This document shows positions 47,671 through 58,400 of a stretch of 64,000 nucleotides of DNA, one piece after another. Position 1 is the stretch's first letter; every line of letters begins with the position of its first letter. The DNA comes from Antedon mediterranea (taxonomy: Eukaryota; Echinodermata; Crinoidea; Comatulida; Antedonidae). The stretch is from positions 9,063,001-9,127,000 of the forward strand of contig NC_092671.1 in NCBI RefSeq assembly GCF_964355755.1. The letters run 5' to 3'. The translations under genes and the position numbers were made by a program. The notes beneath the pieces were generated by a model, which saw only the letters and a list, made by a program, of their open reading frames with translations, was not told the origin of the DNA and made no database searches.

Positions 47671-49221
47671 CTTACTTAGTTCTACGTAACTGTTTTTACA
47701 ATATCACTTCACTTTACTCACTTTCGTGCCGAGAATTTGAACGAAAACATCACTGTTTTAGGAGTCAAATTACTAACATTTGCACCCCTGTGATTGGTTA
47801 ACAGGTATTACTGTTTTCACCTTGATTAATGGACCATAAAACCGATTTCAACAGGTAAAATTTTGTCGATGTTTACGCGTGAATTAAACATACCATTGTT
47901 CTTCATTTATTGTGATTAATAGTAGAACAATGTACTGCTTCCCATTGCTTGAGAACAAACGAACACTTAATACCCGGAATAATAATTGATTTTATTAATA
48001 GGTCTATAAATCGAATCTGTTACAATTTCCATTTGAAAAATGTTACCATGGTTTAGGCCTAGTCTCAATTAATTTTAATTTTGTTTATTTAATTATGCCT
48101 AAATTACTCTGTGCTCTATAGGCCTACGTTATTTTTAAATAAATATAATTGGTTAAATGTTGTTATTTGCATACAATTAGTAATCTACTTGATTTAATTA
48201 CGGATCCCTTCTTTATGAGTGTATATAGGCCTACAAACAAAACCTTCCTCCAAAATTGACTAACCTAAGTAGCTATAAGAACATTTTGATAAAAATATAC
48301 ATATATACTACTACCAATTTCTCTATCTATCAAACAAATCATTGATGACGATACGCGAATTCCCCCGTACCCTGTATGTCAATACAATTACTAGGGTCCT
48401 TTAACACAGAGAGGTGGGGGTAATTTGATGTAAACACACAACTTTTTGGTAAACTTTAATCAAAGAACCGGTACTGGTAAGATCCGTTCAGTATACGCGG
48501 TTAGCATGCAGCATGAGTAGTCCAATCCGCGCTAGCTGTCTTCTCATTTACATACAAGTGAAACAATTATTTTGGGGATTTGGAAGAATGTAATGCGCCA
48601 GCGGACGGAGATGAAATGAAGATAGTGGGCTCAGGTTGGTACGTATTTATTATAATATAAACACGTCCCAGGCTACACGCGGCCGTATTATTATTTTTAG
48701 CTTACATTTTAATAAACAGTTCTGGCTATGGGACAGATTTACAGACTCAGTAGGTATATGCATAATATATTGATACCGAAATCATCCAGCCTGGCTGGGA
48801 CGGACACATGTGCTTTACTGTTCGACTGTCGATACACAACTGCAGAAACCAGACATGCGCGCACAGCGTTTTTTGTTATCCATTTATACCTGCCCAAATT
48901 TAACAATTTACAATAATCTCAATCATGGATCGATCGAGTACAGAAAAAGATTTTTCATAAAATGCAGTAAATCTTACGATAATGTGTGTGTCTATTAAGG
49001 AAGAATTTGCAATACTTTCACTATATCTAATTCTAAAAATGTCCCGATTCTGTTGACCGGGTCATCATTTAAAAATCCCTTTTAGCGTTCCATATTGCTG
49101 AGGATATGATCAGGGTACCAATTATGTACCTAAAGTATACCTCTGCTAATATTAACGTTTTTCAGGAAAAGTGATGTGATGAATTTATCAATGCATAATA
49201 AGCATAAAGTATCAGGATAAA
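47671..49221. promoter_or_regulatory. Divergent upstream region of the SH3 gene and MRPL10
   Basis: 1.55 kb separates two starts that point away from each other. I saw no reading frame with protein character and no element with recognisable ends. It presumably holds both promoters, but no specific site is visible. Confidence 0.35.
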
Positions 49222-52200
49222 ATGAATTTAATTATGCTACAACGAAGTAATAAAGGTAAGCCTAGTAAATATAATACACATTCCAATTGTGTATTTTAAA
49301 TGCATTGTTATATAACCACTTTTAAAGACTTATTAGGCTAGGCCTATCTAGGCTTTCGTCTGACCAAACAGCACCACCAGGAAGGAAAGCTTCGGTCACA
49401 GTGCATATCGGCCGCCAGTCATTTCGGCCGCCGGTTATGGAACGCCTAAAATCATGAAACGACAAAATATGTATTGTTCATTTCGGCCGCCAATCGTCAA
49501 TATTGTTAATGTATGGCACGCCTCAATTATAAAAAATGGTGTATACATGTGCCTATCGCCTGAATAGACGTGCTTCAAGCAGCAATCAACAAAAACGATC
49601 ATACTTTTTGATTTGTATAGAGTTGCGCTATTTTACTGTCATTCGCCGGCTTCTTCCTGAGAACTGAGCCCTACAACCCCTCAGCCCCTCCCCCCCCCCC
49701 ACAACAACCACTGTGAAATAAAATAAGTCGTGTAGAAATACTTTAGTTAAAACTACTAAACTAATGATTTACACGGGTTTTTGATGATATCGGTCGCGTT
49801 TGAAATCGGTCACCCTATTTTGTATGGAGCGGGATGCATGCTAGCGGGATATACATTTTCTTCATTTATATAGATTTAATTGATATTTTTTAGGGGCTAG
49901 ATTATTTATGTGGATATTTTTTATTTGGTTATCAATCATTATTAATTTTAAATGTATTTCACAGGTATCGGAGAAGGACTATGTCTTTCCAAAATAGTCA
50001 TTTCTAAACACGTTTAAATATTAAATTAGGTAAATATTATATCAGGCATATAATAATTTACCTCCAGTTATATGTACTGTAATTAATATATTATATAGAG
50101 AATATACATCTGTCCTTTATTATGCAAACAATTACGTAAAAGAGAACAATTTATTTAAAAACAATAATTGTTACAATGTATAGCCCGTAAAGCCAGCGTA
50201 TCCATTGTTATACTTATGCATAATGTGGCAGATTATATCATGTCGTTAACAACATACTATTCGATCACATAATTTTTATTTTTTTATTTTACTTACATAC
50301 TTTATGTAGGATAATATTATTAAGTGTATAATAATAATTGTTGAGACAAATCACGTGTATACTTTTATTTCTAATGTTTAAAATAGTTGTTAGTAAAAAT
50401 GATCATTATATGCGGATGGTTAAAAGGCGAGTTACTGAAATAAACCCCCGAATAAGCCATATTGGGGGAGATGCGCCTTCTATGATCATGCAGCTGTTTC
50501 CTCTAACAATGCGTTATTTTGCTGACGGGGTTTCCCCTTTTTTAAAAGCACGCACTTGTTAGTGTGTCAAATCATGGACAAAACACGTACGATCGTTGTC
50601 CATGGCCAGGTAAAGATGCCGTCTATTACTAATAACCATACTTTTAAAACGTCTATAGGCCTCCTGCACGTGTTTTTGTGAAACGATGTATATAATTTAC
50701 GTATATTGTACGTCGATACTATAGATTTTAATTTGAAAAATATCTTTTATTTCTTTATTTACAATAATCATTTAATGTAAATAATTAAGTAAGTAGTCTC
50801 ACATAACATCCATACGACGTTCGTAAATCTAAATGTTTAAATATCAGTACCTCTTTGAGAATCGTGTCCACCTTTATTATCCATACATTATTCTCACATC
50901 TATCATTGTACATCATAGACATACTGTAGGGCTGGTAGATTGATTTATAATGGAATATTATCTATATTTTATTATTATCCTAAACCATGCTCACGTCAGA
51001 GTGGCGGATATCGAATGCAAAAATCATCATCATGCATCAAATTCCTTTATTGCATAAACCTCATTGAGCTGGTATCCACTTGCAGGTATAGAACGAGTTT
51101 CGTAATTAACTGTGATTAAAAAATACGCAATAGGCGCGTCTACTTGTTTAACTATTAAATTATTATTTATTTTCGAAACCTTAAACAACGGCATGCTAAA
51201 AGAACACATTACAATTCATTAAAACCTGTAAGATAAAATGGAAACACAAATTATTTATAAATAATGAGATAAATATTTATATTTACTGTACTTAAAAAAT
51301 AACGATCGAGGTTTAAAAAAATGTCAAACAGTATTATTAGAAATTCCAATATTCAAAATTAACTAAAAACATAATGAACGTTTTCATTAAAAATGTATCT
51401 AATGCGCCATATGCAAATTAGCGCGACCAAAATAAAACGCGACCGATATCAAACGTAACTAATAGGATAAAAAGCGTATCTAGCGGCGCTCCATACAAAA
51501 TACCGGATGTTTATTTTATCGCGACCGATTTCAAACGCGATCGATTTCAAGCGCAACCGATTTCATCTGACACCATTTACACACGTCTATTCAGGCGATA
51601 GGCACATGTATACACCCTTTTTGACAAGTAAGTAACAATACGTTATTAACAATATTGACGATTCTGGCGGCCGAAATGAACAATACATATTTTTTCTTTT
51701 TTGGCGTTTTATGATTTTGGGCGTTCCATAACCGGCGGCCGAAATGACTGGCGGCCGAAATGATCAGACACCAAAGCTTCCACTAGGCGTAGGCCAACTA
51801 GACTAGCGGTTCGAAAGGGCATAGGCCTAGTTAGTAGCCTTGTGCCTGTTCGTGCTGATGGATGCTGATAGTAATACTAATTTACAACTGTGCCAATAGA
51901 AAAACTTTTTGAGTATGTGTGCAGATAGCTTTGTCTGGTGGAATATAGGACTAGTTAGTCTGTCTAGGGTTAATTATTAATATTATAAATAAAAGTGATT
52001 GAATTTCTTTTTGCTCTCAAAAAGTTTTTTTAGATCACATCATACTTCATAGCCTAGAGGCCCTACATTGAACTTTATAAACTTGTACTTGTTTCTCCAT
52101 AGCAGGCCTTCTAGGCCTCTCTTCATATCAGTCACCAATGATATGGACATTTATAAGAACAATGAAATCTGTAAATACAAGAAAGAAAAAACCTATGCAC

Positions 52201-53743
52201 ATAATGAGAGCAAAGCTCATGAAAGTAACAGAGTGGAGAGAGAAGCCAGATTATCGTCCTGCTGGACTTTTATGTGATCGTATTGCAGCAAAAAAAATTG
52301 TGGAAGTTGAACCAGAAGTAAGTACACTGATAACCAACAATCTAGGTCAGAGTTCTCTCAACTTTGTATTTAAATAAATTTCAGTATGTCCGTAGTAAAT
52401 AGTAAATTTCAGTAGTCATTTTTACTCATCATGTCAATCAGTCATTCTGTTTTTGAGACTGCGCATAATGATTTTCTGACTTGACAGTGCATTATATTTG
52501 CTTGGTGCATCATGAAAATGCTTTGTTTTACTCGTGCAATAATTCAATAGTTTGTATGTACTGTATTACGATAGCATTTATCTTCATTTCCGTACATCCA
52601 TAATATGACCAAATTTTCTGTAGTAACTACTATAAATGTTCCATAGTTGTAGTATATTTGTTTGTATATAATAATTTTGTTTTTCTTCAAGGAAAACCTT
52701 GCCCTAGAGTTTGAAGCAAGAGAGTTTTACAAGCTCCTGTCCTCCTCAAAGATGGTAGCAGTGTTTCACAATAATGGCATTAATATGCAAACAAAAACAA
52801 ACTTACAGAAGAAATTGATGAAAGCGAACATTCAAGTGCATATCATTGCTAATGATGCTGCGAAATTGGGAACAGATGGCACAGAATTTGCCAACATGCA
52901 GCGTCTATTTATTGGAAGTAATCTATATGCTGTGTCCGATAAACCCAATGTAAAAGAATTGTTGAAAGCTACCAGAAAAGTACCAAGTATTCTACTAATT
53001 GGTAATTATAATGTCTTTCTGTACTCCTTTCTCACATGCTTAAACTGTTATGCACTTAATTTGACAAAGAACATTCCATCGCTTTCCTTGGTCAAATAAA
53101 AACTGCATTTTTGTGCCTGCTACAGTACATCCTTAAGTTGTTTTCTAGTTTTTGATGGTTTGTGGTTCCAGCCAAAAATTGATAACACATCAATTTACCT
53201 GACCTACTTGTTCTCACTTCGAATTTGTTCTTGCTAATCGAAAGCGTAAAGCCTTGACTACACTATCAAACTTTATGTGACAAAAAAATGTAATGTGCTC
53301 ATACAGTATATTGACATGATGATGTCATATCATCACCCTTTTTTTTAAACGAGTTCGATAGTGTAGACAGAGCTTAAGATTATATGCATGTGTAGAGAGA
53401 TTTGGAAGATGGAAGCATGAATACACTTTATGCATATAAGCTGTCGCTTTTCGCGCGTTGGAAAATAGGCTTCATGCTCTTTTACTAATGTAGACGCAGT
53501 TTGCAATATTTAAATGTGTCTATTGACGGGTTTTTTTTGTATTTAGGTGGCTTATTAGAAAATCAGTTGATGTCATTTGCAGACTTGGAGCAATTTGGAA
53601 GTCTTCCTTCTCTAGACATTATGCAATCTCAAATTGTGTCTACTCTTTCATCAAGTATATCAACAACTAGCAGATATCTGCAGACCAATCAACAGATGCT
53701 TGCAGCCAATTTGTCTCAGTTAGAATCACAAAAACAACAATGA
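49222..53743 (+). CDS. MRPL10: Mitochondrial ribosomal protein uL10m (4 exons, complete, 251 aa)
   Basis: Protein of the large mitoribosomal subunit that forms the base of the L7/L12 stalk. Exons: 49222-49255, 52103-52317, 52692-53001, 53547-53743; phases agree and the product is 251 residues (human about 261). Matches to the family include KKKPMHIMRAKLMKVTEW (residues about 34-51), KMVAVFHNNGINMQTKTNLQ, LFIGSNLYAVSDKPNVKELL and the IGGLLENQLMSF loop. The N-terminus is rich in Arg, Ser and hydrophobic residues and lacks acids for about 45 residues, as expected for a mitochondrial import signal. The 11-codon first exon was chosen because its phase (AAA G then CA) joins exactly and its GTAAGC donor is good; the protein core is independent of it. 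Intron 1 holds two nested transposons. Confidence 0.92.
49386..49393. repeat. Target-site duplication AAAGCTTC (left)
   Basis: Identical to 51773-51780 on the other side of the element. Confidence 0.88.
49394..51772. mobile_element. Non-autonomous DNA transposon with GGCCGCC-rich ends (copy 2)
   Basis: In MRPL10 intron 1. Starts GGTCACAGTGCATATCGG and ends CCGAAATGATCAGACACC, as copy 1 does at 7548. The inverted ends reach about 180 bp inward, as shown by GTGCCTATCGCCTGAATAGA (about 49550) and its complement (about 51585). ATTTCGGCCGCC or a near variant occurs three times at each end. A perfect 8-bp duplication AAAGCTTC flanks it. Most of its length is a second element (49775-51574) nested inside. 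Confidence 0.9.
49775..51574. mobile_element. Second DNA transposon nested inside copy 2
   Basis: A perfect 8-bp duplication ATTTACAC lies at 49767-49774 and 51575-51582. The ends begin GGGTTTTTGATGATATCGG and finish CGATTTCATCTGACACC. Subterminal repeats CGGTCGCGTTTGAAATCGGT (left) and their complement (right, three variants) and TTTTGTATGGAGCG (left) with its complement (right) form the inverted arms. The 8-bp duplication and ACACC terminus are shared with its host element, so both may have used the same transposase. No protein is encoded. Confidence 0.85.
51773..51780. repeat. Target-site duplication AAAGCTTC (right)
   Basis: Matches 49386-49393. Confidence 0.88.
53247..53376. mobile_element. 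Family A MITE, copy 5
   Basis: In MRPL10 intron 3. Left end TAAAGCCTTGACTACACTAT then CAAACTTTATGTGACAAAAA, centre GACATGATGATGTCATATCA, right end GATAGTGTAGACAGAGCTTA. Confidence 0.8.
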
Positions 53744-53881
53744 GTTTTATTTTAGTGAACTGAAGATCTGATAACTTAAACTTTGCTCACACTTTAATTG
53801 TTTGTTCTGCTATGTTCCAATTTGGAGAGGTGGTTGTTGATGTGTATGAGACATCCTCAGCCTAAGCACTGAATTATGTTG

Positions 53882-53965
53882 CTCTAGCATCATCCCCAAT
53901 GATGAACCACACCAAACCATAATGATGATCCACACCAAACCATAATGATGATCCACACCTAACTC
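53882..53965. repeat. Short tandem repeat after MRPL10
   Basis: ACCAAACCATAATGATGATC is repeated with a period of about 23 bp, roughly two and a half to three times, probably within the MRPL10 3' untranslated region. Confidence 0.7.
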
Positions 53966-55019
53966 AAAGAACCAGGTCCAACGAATTACCCAAATTAACC
54001 ACATTTTATGACGAGTCATGCTTACTGCGATCACCGTGTTCAGGAGATCGTACCTCCGACCCTAGGAAAACGGTGAGTAAAACCATGGGTTCATTCTGGT
54101 TTGGTGTGGCTCGATGAAGGTGATTCGTCAGACTAGTACGAATATTTAAATAAAAACAGTTCTTTAAACATTCATGTTGTGACATTTCCAAGCATTATGT
54201 GCCTATAATTGTATCATAGTACATAATTATTCCTGTATTTTATTCAAAAAAATCAAATAGTATAATGAACCAGTAAATGTACTTTACATTTAAAGACGGG
54301 TTTATTGCAGAAATAATATTGTATTGTACAATATAGTACAATGTTATTGTTACAAATAAAAACGGAAAAAAAAACTTCATATGACTATCTTTTCTATTCG
54401 TATACTGTACTTGTGTTTACACATTGATTTTAATTGTTACATGATTTGAGGCACTAAACCATTTAGGGTATGAAGGCTTTTAATTATAGAGTAAATATGA
54501 ATGCTTTTGCTGAATTAGTCCTGTTAACCATGATCCATCTAAATGAAGACAAATGTTAAGCATTCTGATTTCTACAACTGTATGCCAAGAGCCTATGGTC
54601 AATCACAAGAAACTGCACTTATTAAACTTGCTCAGATAGGAATAACATTGCTTTAGTTTTACTTGCACAAATAACATCTTATCTGCAATATTTTCCTGAA
54701 ACACAAGCGAGCCACCATTTACAAGTATGATTTAAAGGATAATAAAGGAATTATATAATATTTGAAAATACAATATTACAGTGCTATGTAAACACTGCAA
54801 TGTTCAAAATGGTTGTAATATTATCACATTAACTGAAATGTTCTGTATGTACATTTTTTTCTAGCATGTTTAAACTTTTTTTCTTAATTATTTTTTTGTA
54901 GAGCGCCAGTGGATGTAATGTACTACAGTACTCTGTGCTATATAAATGTAGTAACAATAATTATGAATTTGAACACTAATTATGAAAAAGCACCAACCAA
55001 ATTTTACAACGTTCATTAA
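53966..55019. other. Convergent 3' region of MRPL10 and the caspase gene
   Basis: No coding frame. A possible MRPL10 polyadenylation signal (AATAAA) is at about 54355. Confidence 0.4.
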
Positions 55020-55338
55020 AGATGTATTGTCCGCCTCAAAAAATAATGTTTTTGTCCAATATGCCATTTCAATGTTACATAATAGTTGTTCACTTTGAAC
55101 AAAAATTAGACCAGAAAATAAATTATTTAACTGAAAATACTGTAATTTAAGAGAAATTGGCTCCCAGCTAATGTTTTTGGTTGAAATTAACCATTTATTA
55201 TGTCATTTATTAAGTAATAACATTTTTTTTTTCCTACAGAAGTAATTAACTTTGTTAATATAAAACTACAAAATGGCCTATTCGAAGTCCAATTTTATTA
55301 ATCTTCATTTTTCATGTTTTTTGGGGGACAATACATCT
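55020..55338. mobile_element. Family B MITE flanked by TTAA, copy 3
   Basis: Starts AGATGTATTGTCC and ends GGGGGACAATACATCT, with TTAA at 55016-55019 and 55339-55342. The inner part shares AATGGCCTA and TTTTTCATG words with copy 1. Lies just downstream of the caspase stop codon. Confidence 0.85.
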
Positions 55339-55452
55339 TTAACAGTTATATATATATGTTATTCTAGTTACATTATTTGTATTAGCTTATGTAATAATTT
55401 TGACAAATAATTCTGTACATAATTGAAAATATTGAAACGAAAGCGAGTTGAT

Positions 55453-58400
55453 TTATAATTTTGGAAAGTATAGGTTCTTTCTTAGTGTATACTGGGGAGC
55501 TGGAACCTGCTTGTAACAGCCGTTAGACTCCCTAGCAATAGCTTTGCTTACTTCACTATTCACTTGTGTCAGGATATCTAGTATGTGATTGGTATGGTGG
55601 TATTTTTTCAAATTTTGTGTCAGCGTTGTAATGTACCACGATCCAAAAGTCTTGCTCCTGTATGACACGTTGCCAGGTGCTGTGGCATATCCGAGCAGGA
55701 AATCGGCATCATCCGGGATATTCTCTGTAGCAGTTGGTGGAGCATCATCTGTTTCCATATTATGTACAAACTGCTCAGCTCGTCTAGTGCCTTGGCAGGC
55801 TTGTAGAAAGAATAACTTTGGTTTGTTTGCAAGTGTCTTGCAATGTCCTGTACGAAATGCGCTGGTCATTTCTATTATTTTACAAGTTTCTCCGTCACTG
55901 CCAAAAACATTTCCAAGGTCACCGTGGGACAAAATACAACACACAAAACAATCATACTTGGAATGATCCATTTTACGAATGTCAATTATTTTATTCATCA
56001 TCTGGGCTGCAGTTAAATTGCGCATCACATCAACATAAAATCCTAGGTATCCGAAAACATGTTTAAGATTATCTGTGAAGGAATTAATTTAATTAAGTGT
56101 TAGTACTACCCTTATATTGAACATTAATATTAAAAAAACAGGAATATTTTAATGTTTATTATAACATATGCCTGAGCGTATCAGGGGCAGATCCAGGGGG
56201 GTGGGGGGCTAAATATTATATCCGTCGGGTTGCAGAAAAATTTTTCCTACATTCTTTAGATCTAATTTAAGGTCACAAACTACATTTAATGTAAAAATAA
56301 ATACTATATGGTCCTATTGAGATAACCTTTTTTCGTCTTTAAATGGTTAAAAATGTGAGAAATAAGGCGATTCTAATAATTTTAGCGGCTCGCTATAAAT
56401 CTCAAAATGCATTGCGCACGGATTTATATTTTTGTTTTGATCGATCAAAGGTCAAAACAAATAGAAGACTCCTAACTTTTCAGCAAAAATACTGGGTTTC
56501 CCCCAAGTTGTATCAACGGAGGCAAAAACAGAAAGATAATTAATACAGAAACTATACAATGTTAGGCTAGACCTATATCTAGCGTAAAATATTCGTACGT
56601 CATCAATGTTTACCAACTAGGCCTACAAAACTCAGCCTAGCTAGGCTAGGCCTAAAGACGACCAACGAGAGGACATTCACTGCGAGCTACTTAGGTAGTG
56701 CATTGTTTCTCTTTTTTTATCAGCATTTACCATAAAACATACATTTAAGACAAGGAATGACCTGGTTTAATGTTTTTAAAGAAATATGTATGCATTATTT
56801 TTACAAAACATAACAATTATAGGGAATGGGTTATTAAATTTTAGGGGTGGCTAAAGCCTGTTTAGCCCCTGCCTAAGTCTGCGCCTGCGTATTCTTGCCA
56901 TTTGAATAGTTAATTATTGTGTGACGTTGGTATTATTCCATGGCAAAGTGAAGTGAACACCATTGCTATATGTGTTGATTTTTTATTCTTTTGTGTGTTT
57001 ATTGCGTCTTTTACTATTTCTGTAAATAGAAATCAATCTATTAATTTATATATATATATGTAGTTTATAATAAAGAATATATAAATTAACTGTTGTTAGC
57101 TATGACATGAATATTACATTTAAAGACTCCCTAAATTGAAAGTAAATACCTTCATCAATCTCTGAACCTCTTCTTTCTTTTAGGATTTTAGTAAACTGCA
57201 TATTGTTTATAATAAGGCATATTCCACGTGTAGCGTGAGTCATATTGTATTTCTCAATCTGCAATCCTGTTATAGTAAAAATAATAAATTAAATTACTCA
57301 AAACTTTATGTGATTTATATATTGGTTAAGTACAACCATTTATCTATAGTTAACAGTCTAGACTTGCCCTGAGGCTCTAATTGGTCTTTTTTTATGTTGG
57401 TAGTATTCCATTGGTGTTATTACAGCTCAAGTATTATACATATGAAATGCCAAATTTGCGAAAATCTTTTTACCAATGTCAAATATATAGAACCTACACT
57501 ATTTACAGGGCACTAAGCAAGGCTCCTACCAAAAAGCTATGTTTCAAATTCTTGAACTGTAGTATAATTCATGTCAAACACATGAAATACACATGAAGAT
57601 GAGCCCATTGAATGAAGCTTTTAGAAACATTGTATAATGTGCTCTATAAGACCAAGACAAGGATGCTGAGCTCTGGAGATCTAAGGGTTTATCTGTGGCT
57701 GCAACACAACCGGTTCCACGCCATTTAATAGCCACTGCGTGCCACAAAGAATATGTACACAGTACAGTACTTTTGGTATTTGTCGCAACTATGAGCCATA
57801 AGATAAAATGAATGTTACGAGTTTGTATCTTGACGGGGCGAGCTCAGTGTTCTGTTGTTCGCCTTGATAAATAAAGCGATGTCTATGTCTATGATAAGAC
57901 TACCATTATTATTATTAGTATTATTAGGGACGAAACACGACGGTTAGGTGAGGATGACGAATATCCTGTGTTCGCTAGAGCGTAAAATCATGTACAGTCA
58001 ACATAGCCGTTTTATTAGTTACGCACCCTTGCACGAAGACGATGACGACCGGCAGGATCTCTCCCCCTCCTCTGTCTCGCGGCGCGGGGCTTTTCTGAAT
58101 TGCTTGGCTCTGGTGATACAGAATAGGCCTTCCTAGCTAGGGGCCTCACATTCAAATGCTGCTTTTAACAAAGCCATTTTAACCCAATAAAAATGTTATT
58201 TCATTCAGGGATGTCACCAGCTTTTTGGAGTGCCGGTCGGCAAATTTCCCGGGGGGGGTGGGTGTAACCCCGGGGTACCCCCCCCCCCGGGTTTGTCGTC
58301 ATTTCAGCGAAACATAAAGAATTATGAAAATAAATAACAACAAATTGCGTCAGGTCTAGGCCTAACCTTGTACCACAGGGGAGTCGCCGTTATTATTCGC

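Noticed and set aside
50338-50562. 74-codon frame that might be a transposase remnant
   Set aside because: No DDE/D or zinc-finger motif and no ATG; it lies in the middle of a non-autonomous element.
55589-55966. 125-codon plus-strand frame
   Set aside because: Opposite strand of the caspase protease exon; no independent support.
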